A DNA stretch of 64,000 nt, taken from Afipia sp. OHSU_II-C1. Its GTDB lineage: Bacteria; Pseudomonadota; Alphaproteobacteria; Rhizobiales; Xanthobacteraceae. A program made the translations under genes and the position numbers. The stretch lies in contig NZ_APJI01000016.1 of assembly GCF_000497575.1 (NCBI RefSeq), positions 62,001-126,000 on the forward strand, written 5' to 3'. Within the stretch, counting starts at the first letter, position 1. Every line of letters begins with the position of its first letter. This document shows, one piece after another, positions 8,410-19,146 of the stretch. The notes beneath the pieces were generated by a model. It did not search any database. It worked only from the letters and a program-made list of their open reading frames with translations, and was not told the origin of the DNA.

Positions 8410-9657
8410 TCAAACCGGGGTGTTGTGCGGCCTAAACAGGCGGCCCTTTTCCACGATGAACACGACAACCAGCGCGACCAGAGAACTGATCAAGGCGCCC
8501 GTCGCAAGCGGAATGAGTGTGCCGTTGAAACACTGCCCGATTGCGGAACCGACAGCGATGCCGATCAGGGTCGTGATCGATCCGAACAGCGACGACGCCG
8601 TTCCTGCGATATGTCCTTGCGGCTCCATCGCCAGTGCGGAGAAATTGGAGAACATCAGCCCGAATGTGAACAGGCTGGCGGTGGCGAGGACCATCATCAG
8701 CCAGAGCGGAAGCAATCCGGCGAGCGCCGCGGTCAGCATGACGGTGGCAACGGCCAACTGGCATACGAGGGCGATGTGTGAGATCATGCGCATGCCGTAG
8801 CGGCCGACGATGCGCGAGTTCAGAAAGCCGGCAACAGCGATGCCGATTGCGATGGCGGCAAAGGCCAGCGGGAAATAGTGGCCGAGCCCGTAGATTTCAG
8901 TGAAGATCTGCTGCGACGACAGGACGTAGCCGAACAGGATTCCCTGAACGCTACCTGCGGCCAGCGCATAGCCGAATGTTTGCCGGTTGCGGATCGTCTG
9001 AAGGAAGTTCCTGGCGACTTCGCCGACAGCCAGCGATTTTCGCTCGCTGACGGGCAACGTTTCCGGCAGGCGAATGACAATCCAGCTCAGGATCAACACG
9101 CCATAGACAAGCAGAACGATGAAGATGCCATGCCACTCCGCGGCGAGCATGATCGCCTGTCCAAATGAGGGGGCGATCACGGGGACCGAGATGAAGATCA
9201 TCATGGCCAGCGACATCACGCTCGCCATGCGGCGTCCACTGTAGCAGTCACGCACGATGGATGTGGCGATCACCCGCGCGGTTGCCGTGCTCAGACCTTG
9301 CAGCGCGCGTGCAAGCAGCAGCGTCTCAAACGTGGGCGCGACAATTGCGAGCAGGCTGGCGATACCGTAAATGATCAACCCGCCGAGCAGTATCGGGCGT
9401 CGTCCGAAACGGTCAGCCAGCGGTCCAATGACGAACTGGCCGGCGCCGAAGCCGGTGAGGAACACGGAGAGGACAGCCTGGGCGTGATTGACGTTGCTGA
9501 TGTTGAACGCCTTGGCCACGTCGGGGAGGCCCGGCAGCATCAGGTCCATGGCCAGCGGGTTGAGGGCCATGATGGCCGCCACGATTGCGACGAACTCGCG
9601 AAACCCCATCGGGCGATGGGTCGATGAAACCCAAGCGTTGGCACTGGTATCGGTCAT
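8410..9657 (-). CDS. Bcr/CflA-type MFS drug exporter
   Basis: A 415-residue integral membrane protein with about 12 predicted helices. The MFS signature between helices 2 and 3 is clear (GPLADRFGRRPILLGG). The N-terminal helix holds ALNPLAMDLMLPGLPDVA, the hallmark of the Bcr/CflA 12-helix drug:proton antiporters (DHA1). Family members export bicyclomycin, chloramphenicol or sulfonamides; the substrate here is unknown. It stands alone, reading leftward, with a Tat-secreted gene on one side and the C15 peptidase on the other. Confidence 0.88.
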   Translation of the reverse strand: MTDTSANAWVSSTHRPMGFREFVAIVAAIMALNPLAMDLMLPGLPDVAKAFNISNVNHAQAVLSVFLTGFGAGQFVIGPLADRFGRRPILLGGLIIYGIASLLAIVAPTFETLLLARALQGLSTATARVIATSIVRDCYSGRRMASVMSLAMMIFISVPVIAPSFGQAIMLAAEWHGIFIVLLVYGVLILSWIVIRLPETLPVSERKSLAVGEVARNFLQTIRNRQTFGYALAAGSVQGILFGYVLSSQQIFTEIYGLGHYFPLAFAAIAIGIAVAGFLNSRIVGRYGMRMISHIALVCQLAVATVMLTAALAGLLPLWLMMVLATASLFTFGLMFSNFSALAMEPQGHIAGTASSLFGSITTLIGIAVGSAIGQCFNGTLIPLATGALISSLVALVVVFIVEKGRLFRPHNTPV

Positions 9658-9758
9658 GAAGAAATCGCTCGCGAAGAGGAATTCCTCACTTAGTCGTTGA
9701 TATTGCGATGCACAATGCCGCTTCGGGTATGGCTGCCAGACGAATTTGCGGACAGAAA

Positions 9759-10409
9759 TCAGCCTGCCTGATAACGCGCCAGCCGTGCCATTTCCACGAG
9801 CATCGCTTCGCCGGCGTCGACCAGTTGCTCGAACGTCATCCGGCCCGGCGCATGGCGCCCGGTGGGACTTCGAGGCACAAGCGGGACATGGACGAAGCTC
9901 GCGAGGCGAGGGCCGCCCTCAACATGGGTCGCCTCGATCGCGCGCCAGCTCAGATAATTGCAAAGGTAGTATCCCGCGCTCAGGGAGAGGCGGGCATCCA
10001 CGCCTGTCAGTTGCGCCGCGCGCAGCAGACGGTGCGTGTGCGGTCCGAAGCGCCGTGTGGAATCTGAGTTCGCCACGATAGTGCGGCTGCTGACTTGGGT
10101 ATGGTCGGCATCCGGCCAGATCTGGGTGACGGTGTTGCGGGCGCGGGTCTCGATGCGCACGAACGACGTGCGGGTGGCGAGGCCGAACATCAGAAGCGCA
10201 TCGGGGCGATGTGTTTCAATCAGCACCGGAAGCTGCCGATCCACCGCGCTGTAAGTCACCGGGAAGATGTGTCCGATCCGCTCGATGTCGTCGAACATGG
10301 GGCGGCGCAGACGAAGCAGCCGCTCGACGAGTTTTTCAGTCGGATTGTAGGGGGCGCCCGGAAAGGGGCGAAAGCCGGTGATCAGGATACGCGGCTTCGC
10401 GCCCATCAT
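9759..10409 (-). CDS. Peptidase C15 (pyroglutamyl-peptidase I-like)
   Basis: A 216-residue protein of the C15 cysteine peptidase family, which removes N-terminal pyroglutamate. It has the N-terminal ILITGFRPFPGAPYNPTE motif. The catalytic residues can be placed as Glu in RIETRARN, Cys in GYYLCNYLSW and His in SFVHVPL. Its ATG overlaps the meaB stop (ATGA at 10406-10409), so it is probably translated as the last gene of the methylmalonyl-CoA operon. That linkage is odd for a peptidase. The sequence is shorter and more divergent than classical Pcp, so substrate specificity is open. Confidence 0.85.
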   Translation of the reverse strand: MMGAKPRILITGFRPFPGAPYNPTEKLVERLLRLRRPMFDDIERIGHIFPVTYSAVDRQLPVLIETHRPDALLMFGLATRTSFVRIETRARNTVTQIWPDADHTQVSSRTIVANSDSTRRFGPHTHRLLRAAQLTGVDARLSLSAGYYLCNYLSWRAIEATHVEGGPRLASFVHVPLVPRSPTGRHAPGRMTFEQLVDAGEAMLVEMARLARYQAG

Positions 10410-11401
10410 CGCTCAAGCAGCGCGGTAATTGTATCCGCAGCGACGGCGGGCGTCATGCGGCCGTTGGCTACCGCGGCTTCGGTTTGCTTCACCTTGGCGC
10501 GGATGACGGGATCGGAACGCAGCCGCGCGTGCAGCCGGTCCTCAAGGATGGTATACATCCATTTGACCTGCTGCTGCCGCCGCCGTGTCTCGAAGTCGCC
10601 GCACGCGATCATGGCCGTGCGATGCGCGAGGATTTTCTCCCACAGCGCCTCGATCCCGTCGCCGGTCAGAGCGGAATAGGTCAGCACCGGTGGAAACCAG
10701 TGTTCCGAGCGCGGCGCGAGAATGTGAAGCGCGGCGTTGTATTCGGCAGCGGCAGCTTTCGCGCGCTTGAGGTTGTCGCCATCGGCTTTGTTGACGGCGA
10801 TCATGTCGGCTAGCTCAACAAGGCCCTTCTTGATGCCCTGCAATTCGTCGCCAGCGCCCGGCAACATTAGCGCCAGGAAGAAATCCGTCATGTCGCAGAC
10901 AGCGGTTTCCGACTGTCCGATGCCGACCGTCTCCACCAGAACCACATCGAAACCGGCGGCCTCGCATAACAGCATTGCCTCGCGCGTTTTCGCAGCGACG
11001 CCGCCGAGCGTGCCCGATGACGGGGAAGGGCGGATGAAGGCATTGTCTTCGGCGGAGAGCCGGGCCATCCGCGTCTTGTCGCCAAGGATCGAGCCGCCGG
11101 TGCGCGCCGATGACGGATCGACCGCGAGCACCGCGACCTTGTGGCCCTTCGCGATCAGCGCCATGCCGAGTGCATCGATGGTGGTGGATTTGCCGACGCC
11201 CGGCGAGCCGGTGATGCCGACACGAACCGCGTTGCCGGTCAGCGGCAGCAAGGCCTGCACCAGATCGCGCGCCTGCGCCTGATGATCGGCGCGGCGGCTT
11301 TCGATCAGCGTGATCGCGCGTGCCAGAGCAGCGCGGTCACCGGCGCGAAGGGCATCGGCGAGATGGAGCGAGGCTTTCTCGGGAACTGTCACCGGGGCCA
11401 T
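10406..11401 (-). CDS. meaB: MeaB, methylmalonyl-CoA mutase-associated GTPase
   Basis: A 331-residue G3E-family P-loop GTPase (formerly ArgK). The Walker A motif is GITGSPGVGKSTTID, and the switch and base-recognition segments include AVDPSSARTGGSILGD, VETVGIGQSE and NKADGDN. MeaB gates cofactor B12 loading and protects methylmalonyl-CoA mutase from inactivation. The gene lies 24 bases after the mutase large-subunit gene, matching the expected functional linkage, and overlaps the C15 peptidase downstream. Confidence 0.95.
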   Translation of the reverse strand: MAPVTVPEKASLHLADALRAGDRAALARAITLIESRRADHQAQARDLVQALLPLTGNAVRVGITGSPGVGKSTTIDALGMALIAKGHKVAVLAVDPSSARTGGSILGDKTRMARLSAEDNAFIRPSPSSGTLGGVAAKTREAMLLCEAAGFDVVLVETVGIGQSETAVCDMTDFFLALMLPGAGDELQGIKKGLVELADMIAVNKADGDNLKRAKAAAAEYNAALHILAPRSEHWFPPVLTYSALTGDGIEALWEKILAHRTAMIACGDFETRRRQQQVKWMYTILEDRLHARLRSDPVIRAKVKQTEAAVANGRMTPAVAADTITALLER

Positions 11402-11425
11402 ACGCGGTGTTGTTTCAATCGCCGC

Positions 11426-13585
<2,160 letters not shown>

Positions 13586-13629
13586 TCTGCTGTCTCAAGT
13601 TTTGCGCGATCAGAGCGGGGATGCGCAGC

Positions 13630-14094
13630 TCACGTATTATGGTCCGGATGCTGATAGCTGACAATGCTGCCCGCCTCGGCAGAACCCCATGATTCGGCTG
13701 TCGTTTTACCCGGCAGGTTGTGCAGATGGGCGACCCAGGCGAGCTTCGATTCAATGCCGATCTGATAGGTCGGAATCACGCGATCCGGGCGATCGAAAGC
13801 GCCGGTCAGAAGCTCGATCACCGAGCCGTTCAGCTTGCGATAGCTCAGCGGTGTTCCGCATTCCTTGCAGAAATCGCGCTCCGCCATCGATGACGAACGA
13901 AACGTCCCCGGCGTGCCGCGCGTCCATGCGAAGTCGCCGTGAGGAATTTCGACGAAACAGGCGAACGGTCCCGCCACGGCTTTCTGGCACATACGGCAAT
14001 GGCAGACGCTGATCCGGCCCGGATTGCTGTACGACGCAAAGCGCACCGCGCCACATTGGCAGCCGCCGGTCAGAACAGGAACTCGTTCCTTCAT
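13630..14094 (-). CDS. GFA-family (glutathione-dependent formaldehyde-activating-like) zinc protein
   Basis: Starting at ATG 14094 (just after the mutase small-subunit stop) gives 154 residues; an earlier start would overlap that gene by 74 bases. The cysteines match the GFA/CENP-V fold: GGCQCGAVRF, CHCRMCQKAV and CKECGTPLSY coordinate two zincs. Most bacterial members have unknown substrates and are not true S-hydroxymethylglutathione synthases. The gene sits between the two mutase subunit genes, so co-transcription with methylmalonyl-CoA metabolism is likely; a direct role is unproven. Confidence 0.85.
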   Translation of the reverse strand: MKERVPVLTGGCQCGAVRFASYSNPGRISVCHCRMCQKAVAGPFACFVEIPHGDFAWTRGTPGTFRSSSMAERDFCKECGTPLSYRKLNGSVIELLTGAFDRPDRVIPTYQIGIESKLAWVAHLHNLPGKTTAESWGSAEAGSIVSYQHPDHNT

Positions 14095-14098
14095 GGCT

Positions 14099-15961
14099 TC
14101 ACCCAATTCGTTCGTAGGCCGCCTTGAGCATTGCGAGGGCGTCGCCTCCCGCAAAGATGAAATCGCCGACACCCGCAGCGCGTAGGGGGGCTTCGAGTTC
14201 GCCGGGCCGGCCTGCCAGATAGATATGTTTTGCGCCGGCGTCGTGAAGAGCTTTCACGGCTGCCTCGGCATGCGCGGCATAGACCTTGTCGGACGAGCAG
14301 AGGCAGACGAGCGCCGCGCCTGACGACTTGAAAGCCGCGGCGAGCGCCGCCGGATCGGAGAAGCCTTCGGTATCGATGGCCTCGATGCCGCCGGTCTCGA
14401 AAAAGCTTTTCGCGAAGGTCGCCCGCGCAGTGAAATCGGCAGCGGTGCCGAGATTGGCCAGAAACACCTTCGGGCGCTTGCCGGCCTTCGACATCTGATC
14501 GGAGCGATCGCGCAGCGCCTCGAAAGGTGCCGCGAGCCGAATGGGCGCGAGCGCGTCGAACCGGATCACGATGTCATCCGGCAACAGTCCCGTCACCGGT
14601 TTGGCATCGAGCACGGCTGGTGTCTTCTCGTTAAGGTTCGGAAACTCGCTGGCTCCGGTCAACACATCCTTACGCCTGGCGATATTGACATCGCGCGCGG
14701 CGCGCACGGCGGCCACCTTGGTCTGGATGATGTTCTTTTCGAGCGCGGCAAACGGGCCGCCGGCCTTTTCGATGTCCTGAAACTGCGTCCATGCGGCTTC
14801 GCAAAGCTGTCTGGTGAGTGTTTCGATTCCGCCCGATCCTGCGGCCGGATCGGAGACCTTGTCGAGGTTGGATTCTTCCAGCAGCACGAGCTGGGTGTTT
14901 CGTGCGATACGGCGTGCGAATGCATCCGGCAGTCCGAGCGCCAGCGTGTGCGGCAGAACATTGATGCTGTTCGCGCCGCCGAGTCCCGCCGAGAACGCTG
15001 CGATGGTCGCGCGCAGCATGTTCACGTCGGGATCTCGCTGTGTGAGCATTCGCCACGCGGTGTCCGCCGCAATGAAAAGCGGCTGTGGGGTAAGCCCGCA
15101 GCTGTGCTCGACCCGCGCCCAGAGCAGACGCAGCGCACGGAATTTCGCCATGGTTAGAAACTGGTCGGCGTCGGCGCTGAGGCGGGCGTATATCATCCGC
15201 CGTGCGTCGTCGAGCGCAATGCCGGCGTCTTCCAGCGCGCGCAGATAGGCGACACCGACCGCGAGAACGTAAGCCAGTTCCTGCGCTTCCGAGCCGCCCG
15301 CGTCATGGATCACCCGGCCATCGGCCGGGGCGAAGGGCCCGCGAAAGCCGAGTTTCGCAAGCTGGGCGATCTTGCCGCCGAAAACCTTGGCGATGGACTC
15401 CCACGGGCCGTGGCTGCTGCCGCGCACGCCGCCGCCGCCAATCGGATCGAGACCGAAGCGGACATTGACAGCCGCGGGTGAAATCTTGCGTGCGGCGAGC
15501 AACTCGGCAAGGTGCAGCCCCATGTCGCGCGACTGCGGGCCGATCTCGAACTCAATGCCGATGCCGGCGTCGAGGTACACACCGTCGAGCGCGCGCGCCA
15601 GCGCCTCCTTGGTCGGCGGCAGGCCGTAGCCGCGCGCGCCGTTGGCTCCGGCGAAGACGAGCGTCAGACCGGTGGCGCCGTTCTCGAGATCATGCAGCGC
15701 CTGCGCGTTCGCGATCGCCGCATCGGGATGATCCACCCGCTGCATGATCTGCCAGGGGCTGCCTGCGGCACGCGCGGGAATGGCGGTCGCATTGCGGGCA
15801 CGCTCATAGATCGGATCGATCCGCAGCCCGTCGTAGGTCTTGCCCACCAGCTTGTCGAATGGAGCACCCTTGAGAACCCCGTCAGCCAGCTGCCGCCAGT
15901 CGTCACGCGTGGCAGGGGGGAAATCGGCCGCGAGCGGCAGGTCATCGGTTTCAGCGGACAT
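14099..15961 (-). CDS. mutA: Methylmalonyl-CoA mutase, small (non-catalytic) subunit
   Basis: A 620-residue homologue of the mutase beta chain of heterodimeric enzymes. It keeps the barrel fold (GLTLVFAGANGARGYGLPPT; PHTLALGLPDAFARRIARNT). At the position of the cobalamin motif it reads FLANLGTAADFTARA, so the cobalt-ligating His is missing, as expected for this structural subunit. It is the first gene of the leftward operon mutA - GFA - large subunit - meaB - C15 peptidase. The start is ATG at 15961, 84 bases from the end of folK, which lies on the same strand. Confidence 0.93.
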   Translation of the reverse strand: MSAETDDLPLAADFPPATRDDWRQLADGVLKGAPFDKLVGKTYDGLRIDPIYERARNATAIPARAAGSPWQIMQRVDHPDAAIANAQALHDLENGATGLTLVFAGANGARGYGLPPTKEALARALDGVYLDAGIGIEFEIGPQSRDMGLHLAELLAARKISPAAVNVRFGLDPIGGGGVRGSSHGPWESIAKVFGGKIAQLAKLGFRGPFAPADGRVIHDAGGSEAQELAYVLAVGVAYLRALEDAGIALDDARRMIYARLSADADQFLTMAKFRALRLLWARVEHSCGLTPQPLFIAADTAWRMLTQRDPDVNMLRATIAAFSAGLGGANSINVLPHTLALGLPDAFARRIARNTQLVLLEESNLDKVSDPAAGSGGIETLTRQLCEAAWTQFQDIEKAGGPFAALEKNIIQTKVAAVRAARDVNIARRKDVLTGASEFPNLNEKTPAVLDAKPVTGLLPDDIVIRFDALAPIRLAAPFEALRDRSDQMSKAGKRPKVFLANLGTAADFTARATFAKSFFETGGIEAIDTEGFSDPAALAAAFKSSGAALVCLCSSDKVYAAHAEAAVKALHDAGAKHIYLAGRPGELEAPLRAAGVGDFIFAGGDALAMLKAAYERIG

Positions 15962-16045
15962 TCAGAGGGTTAGCTCCCGGACACGTGTTTGTTGGCCGGA
16001 AAATGCCATGTGGCGGGGCGCAAGCCAAATGGTTGTTTCAGGCGT

Positions 16046-16537
16046 TTACTGCAAATCAGGCAGGCGTTCGATGCCATCGGCGGGAAGCCGGGCGAGGGCC
16101 TGAAGCGGCGTTTGTCCTGCAATCGGACGATTGGGTACGATCTCGGCCAGCGGCACCAGCACGAAGGCCCGTTCGAACAGGCGAGGGTGCGGCAACGTTA
16201 GTTCGGGCTTGTCCAGGCGGACGTCGTCATAGGCGATGATGTCGAGGTCCAGAGTGCGCGGCCCCCAACGCCGCTCATTGGCACGGTCACGGCCGAATTT
16301 CTTTTCGATCTTGTGCAGTGTGAACAGCAACGCATGCGGATCGAGACTGGTCTCGATCTCGATGCAGGCGTTGATGAATGGTTCCTGATGCTCGTCACCC
16401 CACGGCGGTGTCTTATAATCTGATGACCGTGCGACCAGGGCGGCCTGCGCCATGCCGCAGATATTGGCGATGGCCTTGACGAAGGTTGCGCGGACATCGC
16501 CGACATTGCCGCCGAGAGCAATCAGGATGCTCGCCAT
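16046..16537 (-). CDS. folK: 2-amino-4-hydroxy-6-hydroxymethyldihydropteridine pyrophosphokinase
   Basis: A 163-residue HPPK, transferring pyrophosphate from ATP to 6-hydroxymethyldihydropterin in folate synthesis. Family motifs are present: ALGGNVGDVRATF at the N-terminus, ETSLDPHALLFTLHKIEKKFGR, and RWGPRTLDLDIIAYDD with the metal-binding aspartates. LPHPRLFERAFVLVPLAEI closes the domain. It is the last gene of folP-folB-folK, six bases after folB. Confidence 0.96.
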   Translation of the reverse strand: MASILIALGGNVGDVRATFVKAIANICGMAQAALVARSSDYKTPPWGDEHQEPFINACIEIETSLDPHALLFTLHKIEKKFGRDRANERRWGPRTLDLDIIAYDDVRLDKPELTLPHPRLFERAFVLVPLAEIVPNRPIAGQTPLQALARLPADGIERLPDLQ

Positions 16538-16543
16538 ATCAGT

Positions 16544-16909
16544 TCAGGACCGTGTTCGCGTGATGACGACGCCGACATCGTCGAAGATCGCAGCGATGGG
16601 GGCGTGCGGCTTGTGTACCGTGACCTTCACCGCGCTGACGCGGACAAATGCAGCGAGGACTGCTTCCGCCACGGCACCCGCTGCGCGCTCCAGCAGATAG
16701 TAGTTGTGCCCCTTGAAAGCCGCGCTCGCGGTCGCGACCACATCCGAATAGGATACCGTGTCGGCGAGCTTGTCGGTGCGGGAGGACTCTGCCAGATCAA
16801 TCGACAGTTCGAGGTCGATCACGAACCGCTGGCCGACTTCGGCCTCATGATCCATCACTCCGTGCCGGGCGTGGATCAAAAGTCCCTTGATGAAAATCAC
16901 GTCGCTCAT
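16544..16909 (-). CDS. folB: Dihydroneopterin aldolase
   Basis: A 121-residue FolB that cleaves dihydroneopterin to 6-hydroxymethyldihydropterin. It begins SDVIFIKGLLIHARHGVMDHE, carrying the conserved active-site Glu of the family. The mid-section DTVSYSDVVATASAAFKG and the LLERAAGAVAEAVL helix are typical. The ATG overlaps the folP stop by 4 bases (16906-16909), indicating translational coupling. Confidence 0.95.
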   Translation of the reverse strand: MSDVIFIKGLLIHARHGVMDHEAEVGQRFVIDLELSIDLAESSRTDKLADTVSYSDVVATASAAFKGHNYYLLERAAGAVAEAVLAAFVRVSAVKVTVHKPHAPIAAIFDDVGVVITRTRS

Positions 16910-17760
16910 CGTTTGTCCTCGATTGCCGATGCCACGCGCAGGGCCTGCACGGTTTCCGCGACATCGTGCGCGCGGATGATTTTTGCGCCGCGCTGTGCGG
17001 CCAATAGGTGCGCCGCGATGGATCCGCCGAGCCGCTGATCCGGTTCGGACGGGGCGACCGACGCGATGAAGCGTTTTCGCGATGCGCCGACCAGTAACGG
17101 AAGGCCGAACTGGCTCAAATCATCGAGTCGCGCCAGCGCGATCATGCTTTGCTCGGGTGTCTTGCCAAAGCCGATGCCGGGGTCGAGGACAATGTTTTCC
17201 CGTGGGATATTTGCATTGGTCGCGATGTCGAGCGATCGGGCGAAGAATCCCACCATGTCGGCGACAATATCGATAGCGGGATCGACGCTGTCGCGGTTGT
17301 GCATGACGATCACCGGCGCGCCGTGATCTGCGACGACCCGCGCCATGTCGGGATCGCGTTGCAGGCCCCATACGTCGTTGGCGATCACTGCGCCATTGCC
17401 CAGCGCCCATGTGGCCACTGATGCCTTCATGGTGTCGATCGAGACGGGACTTCCCAGGCGGGCAACGGCGGGCAGGACATCCCGCAACCGTTGCAATTCG
17501 TCGTCCGCCGAGACGGGCTTCGAGCCATACGGGCGGGTGGATTCCGCGCCGATATCGAGGATATCCGCGCCCTCGGCGATCATGCGTTTCGCCTGTACGA
17601 GCGCCTGCTCGGGCACGATGAACCGGCCGCCGTCGGAGAAGGAGTCGGGGGTGACATTGAGCACGCCCATCACCGCCGGATAACGCCGCACGAAGAGGTC
17701 CTGCAGCACTGGATGATACTGCGAGGCAGCCGGATTTGAGCGGGACGGAGCAGCCATCAT
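16906..17760 (-). CDS. folP: Dihydropteroate synthase
   Basis: A 284-residue TIM-barrel enzyme that joins p-aminobenzoate to hydroxymethyldihydropterin pyrophosphate and is the sulfonamide target. Signature segments are MGVLNVTPDSFSDGGRF, GADILDIGAESTRP, VLDPGIGFGKTPEQ and LLVGASRKRFI. It heads the leftward folP-folB-folK operon. Two adjacent ATGs (17760 and 17757) could both serve as the start. Confidence 0.97.
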   Translation of the reverse strand: MMAAPSRSNPAASQYHPVLQDLFVRRYPAVMGVLNVTPDSFSDGGRFIVPEQALVQAKRMIAEGADILDIGAESTRPYGSKPVSADDELQRLRDVLPAVARLGSPVSIDTMKASVATWALGNGAVIANDVWGLQRDPDMARVVADHGAPVIVMHNRDSVDPAIDIVADMVGFFARSLDIATNANIPRENIVLDPGIGFGKTPEQSMIALARLDDLSQFGLPLLVGASRKRFIASVAPSEPDQRLGGSIAAHLLAAQRGAKIIRAHDVAETVQALRVASAIEDKR

Positions 17761-17865
17761 GCGGTGGCTTTGCGCGGTCCCCGCTGACGAGTCAAGCGGT
17801 AGCGGGAGGGGATATGGCCCAAGGAGTTTCGGGTAGCCGGTTCAGCCGTACCCGTGGGCGGAGTT

Positions 17866-18288
17866 TCAGTAGGAAATCTTCAGCGGCAGCTTGCGGGCGC
17901 GCTGGATCAGCTCCGCGACAGACTTGTCCGAGGGGAGAACCTGAACAAGCTTTCGCTTGTCGTTGGCTTCCTTCATGGCCTGAGCCAGCCGCTGGGGGTT
18001 GCGCTGCACGAACTCGCGCACCGTCACCACCCCGGCCGCCCGGAGCAGCTCAGCCTTGGCCTTGCCCATCCCCTTGATACGCATGCAGTCGACCATATTC
18101 GCCCAAGCCAGCAACTGCTGTTCGCTGAGCCCGGTTTTTGCCGCAAGCGCCTTGCGGCCTTTTGGCGTACTCGCGCTGTCAAGCAGCGCGGCCGTCGTCC
18201 GAATACCCTGGGCTTTGAGTTTGGCCTGGGCATGCGTGCTCAGGCCGTCGATTTTGGAGAGTGGATACGCTGCAAGCGGATTGGACAT
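17866..18288 (-). CDS. DUF4332 protein with helix-hairpin-helix-like repeats
   Basis: A 140-residue protein with two HhH-like units: IDGLSTHAQAKLKAQGIRTT near residues 13-32 and RIKGMGKAKAELLRAAGV near 68-85. This layout matches DUF4332, which is thought to bind nucleic acid non-specifically. The C-terminus is Lys/Arg-rich. It is followed on the same strand by nothing close (105 bases to folP) and preceded 26 bases upstream by a DUF2267-like gene, so those two may be co-transcribed. Function is unknown. Confidence 0.75.
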   Translation of the reverse strand: MSNPLAAYPLSKIDGLSTHAQAKLKAQGIRTTAALLDSASTPKGRKALAAKTGLSEQQLLAWANMVDCMRIKGMGKAKAELLRAAGVVTVREFVQRNPQRLAQAMKEANDKRKLVQVLPSDKSVAELIQRARKLPLKISY

Positions 18289-18314
18289 GGGTACTCGAAC
18301 TTGGAAAATGAATC

Positions 18315-18680
18315 TTAAGCGAACTTGGAAAGGCCGGGGGTCTCGGCAATGATCGTGCGCATTCCGTCCGCGCCAATTTTGTCGCGGCCAAACCGGAAAA
18401 GTTCACGCGCGAGACTTTGAATCTCGTTCATACCAAGACCGAAACCCATCAGTTTGGCGCCGAGCGCCATCACACCGCCGCCCAGCATGCTCGCGAAGCC
18501 GCCGGTGGAACCAGCAGCTTCGATCGCCGGTTCTGCACCGGGAATCTTTTCGATCAGCGCACGCACCTGATCGGCAGGACCTTCCTTGCGCAGGAACCCC
18601 AGAATCGCGCCGATGGCCTTTTCAGCCACGGCTTTATCGATGCCGGCTTTTGCAGCCAGAGCGTCAGTCAATTCGTCCAT
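18315..18680 (-). CDS. DUF2267/DUF2780-like small helical protein
   Basis: A 121-residue protein. The N-terminal half (MDELTDALAAKAGIDKAVAE, AIGAILGFLRKEGP) is an all-helical repeat reminiscent of DUF2267 or DUF2780. The middle is Gly-rich (GGFASMLGGGVMALGAKLMG). The last 40 residues (LARELFRFGRDKIGADGMRT) are again helical. No catalytic residues stand out. It probably shares a transcript with the DUF4332 gene downstream. The family assignment is from pattern memory only. Confidence 0.65.
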   Translation of the reverse strand: MDELTDALAAKAGIDKAVAEKAIGAILGFLRKEGPADQVRALIEKIPGAEPAIEAAGSTGGFASMLGGGVMALGAKLMGFGLGMNEIQSLARELFRFGRDKIGADGMRTIIAETPGLSKFA

Positions 18681-19146
18681 TAAATGCCCCGTGCCCTCCG
18701 GTTGCTTGCCGGATCTTTGTTTGTGATTTTATCTTGAGCGTGTGCGTTGTGAATTACAAGCGATGCCGCTTTTCGGAACCGCGGTTTGAGCGCAATCGAT
18801 CGTGAAGTGTTGCAGCTATGCAAGCGTTGCCGCTGTCTTGATGAGCATTTCCGTGTGAATGGTGCCCCTTGATGAGGTGCGGCCCAAGATTACGAGGCGA
18901 ATTAGAATTGGTTTCAGATCTACGATCGATCTTTCGCGGACGATACGGATAAGAATTCCCGATGTCCGGGGAATAATTCGTTCATCCGCGGCGGCTGGAC
19001 GCCATATATATAATGCGGCGCGGTATTGGCTTGTGCGAGGAGACGCGTTCTGCGGGTTGACCGGCGGGTTCCGGCCTGCAAGATCATGCATGACGCGCCG
19101 CTTCTGAGGCGAGCGCAAGGTATCGAAAGCCTGCGAGAGGCGAGAC
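18681..19146. other. Intergenic region between divergent genes
   Basis: About 465 bases between the leftward DUF2267-like gene and the rightward HerA-like gene. It includes an AT island (catatatataatg, near 19003-19016) that could serve a promoter. The last 60 bases lead into the ATG at 19147. One rightward frame (18859-19107) is open but Arg-rich, unlike any family I know, and I do not call it. Confidence 0.4.

Noticed and set aside
15962-16045. Possible cobalamin riboswitch before the mutase operon
   Set aside because: Only 84 bases separate the operon from folK, too short for the motif, and no B12-box-like sequence is visible.
18859-19107. 82-codon open frame in the gap before the HerA-like gene
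   Set aside because: Arg/Ile-rich with no convincing ribosome binding site or family resemblance.
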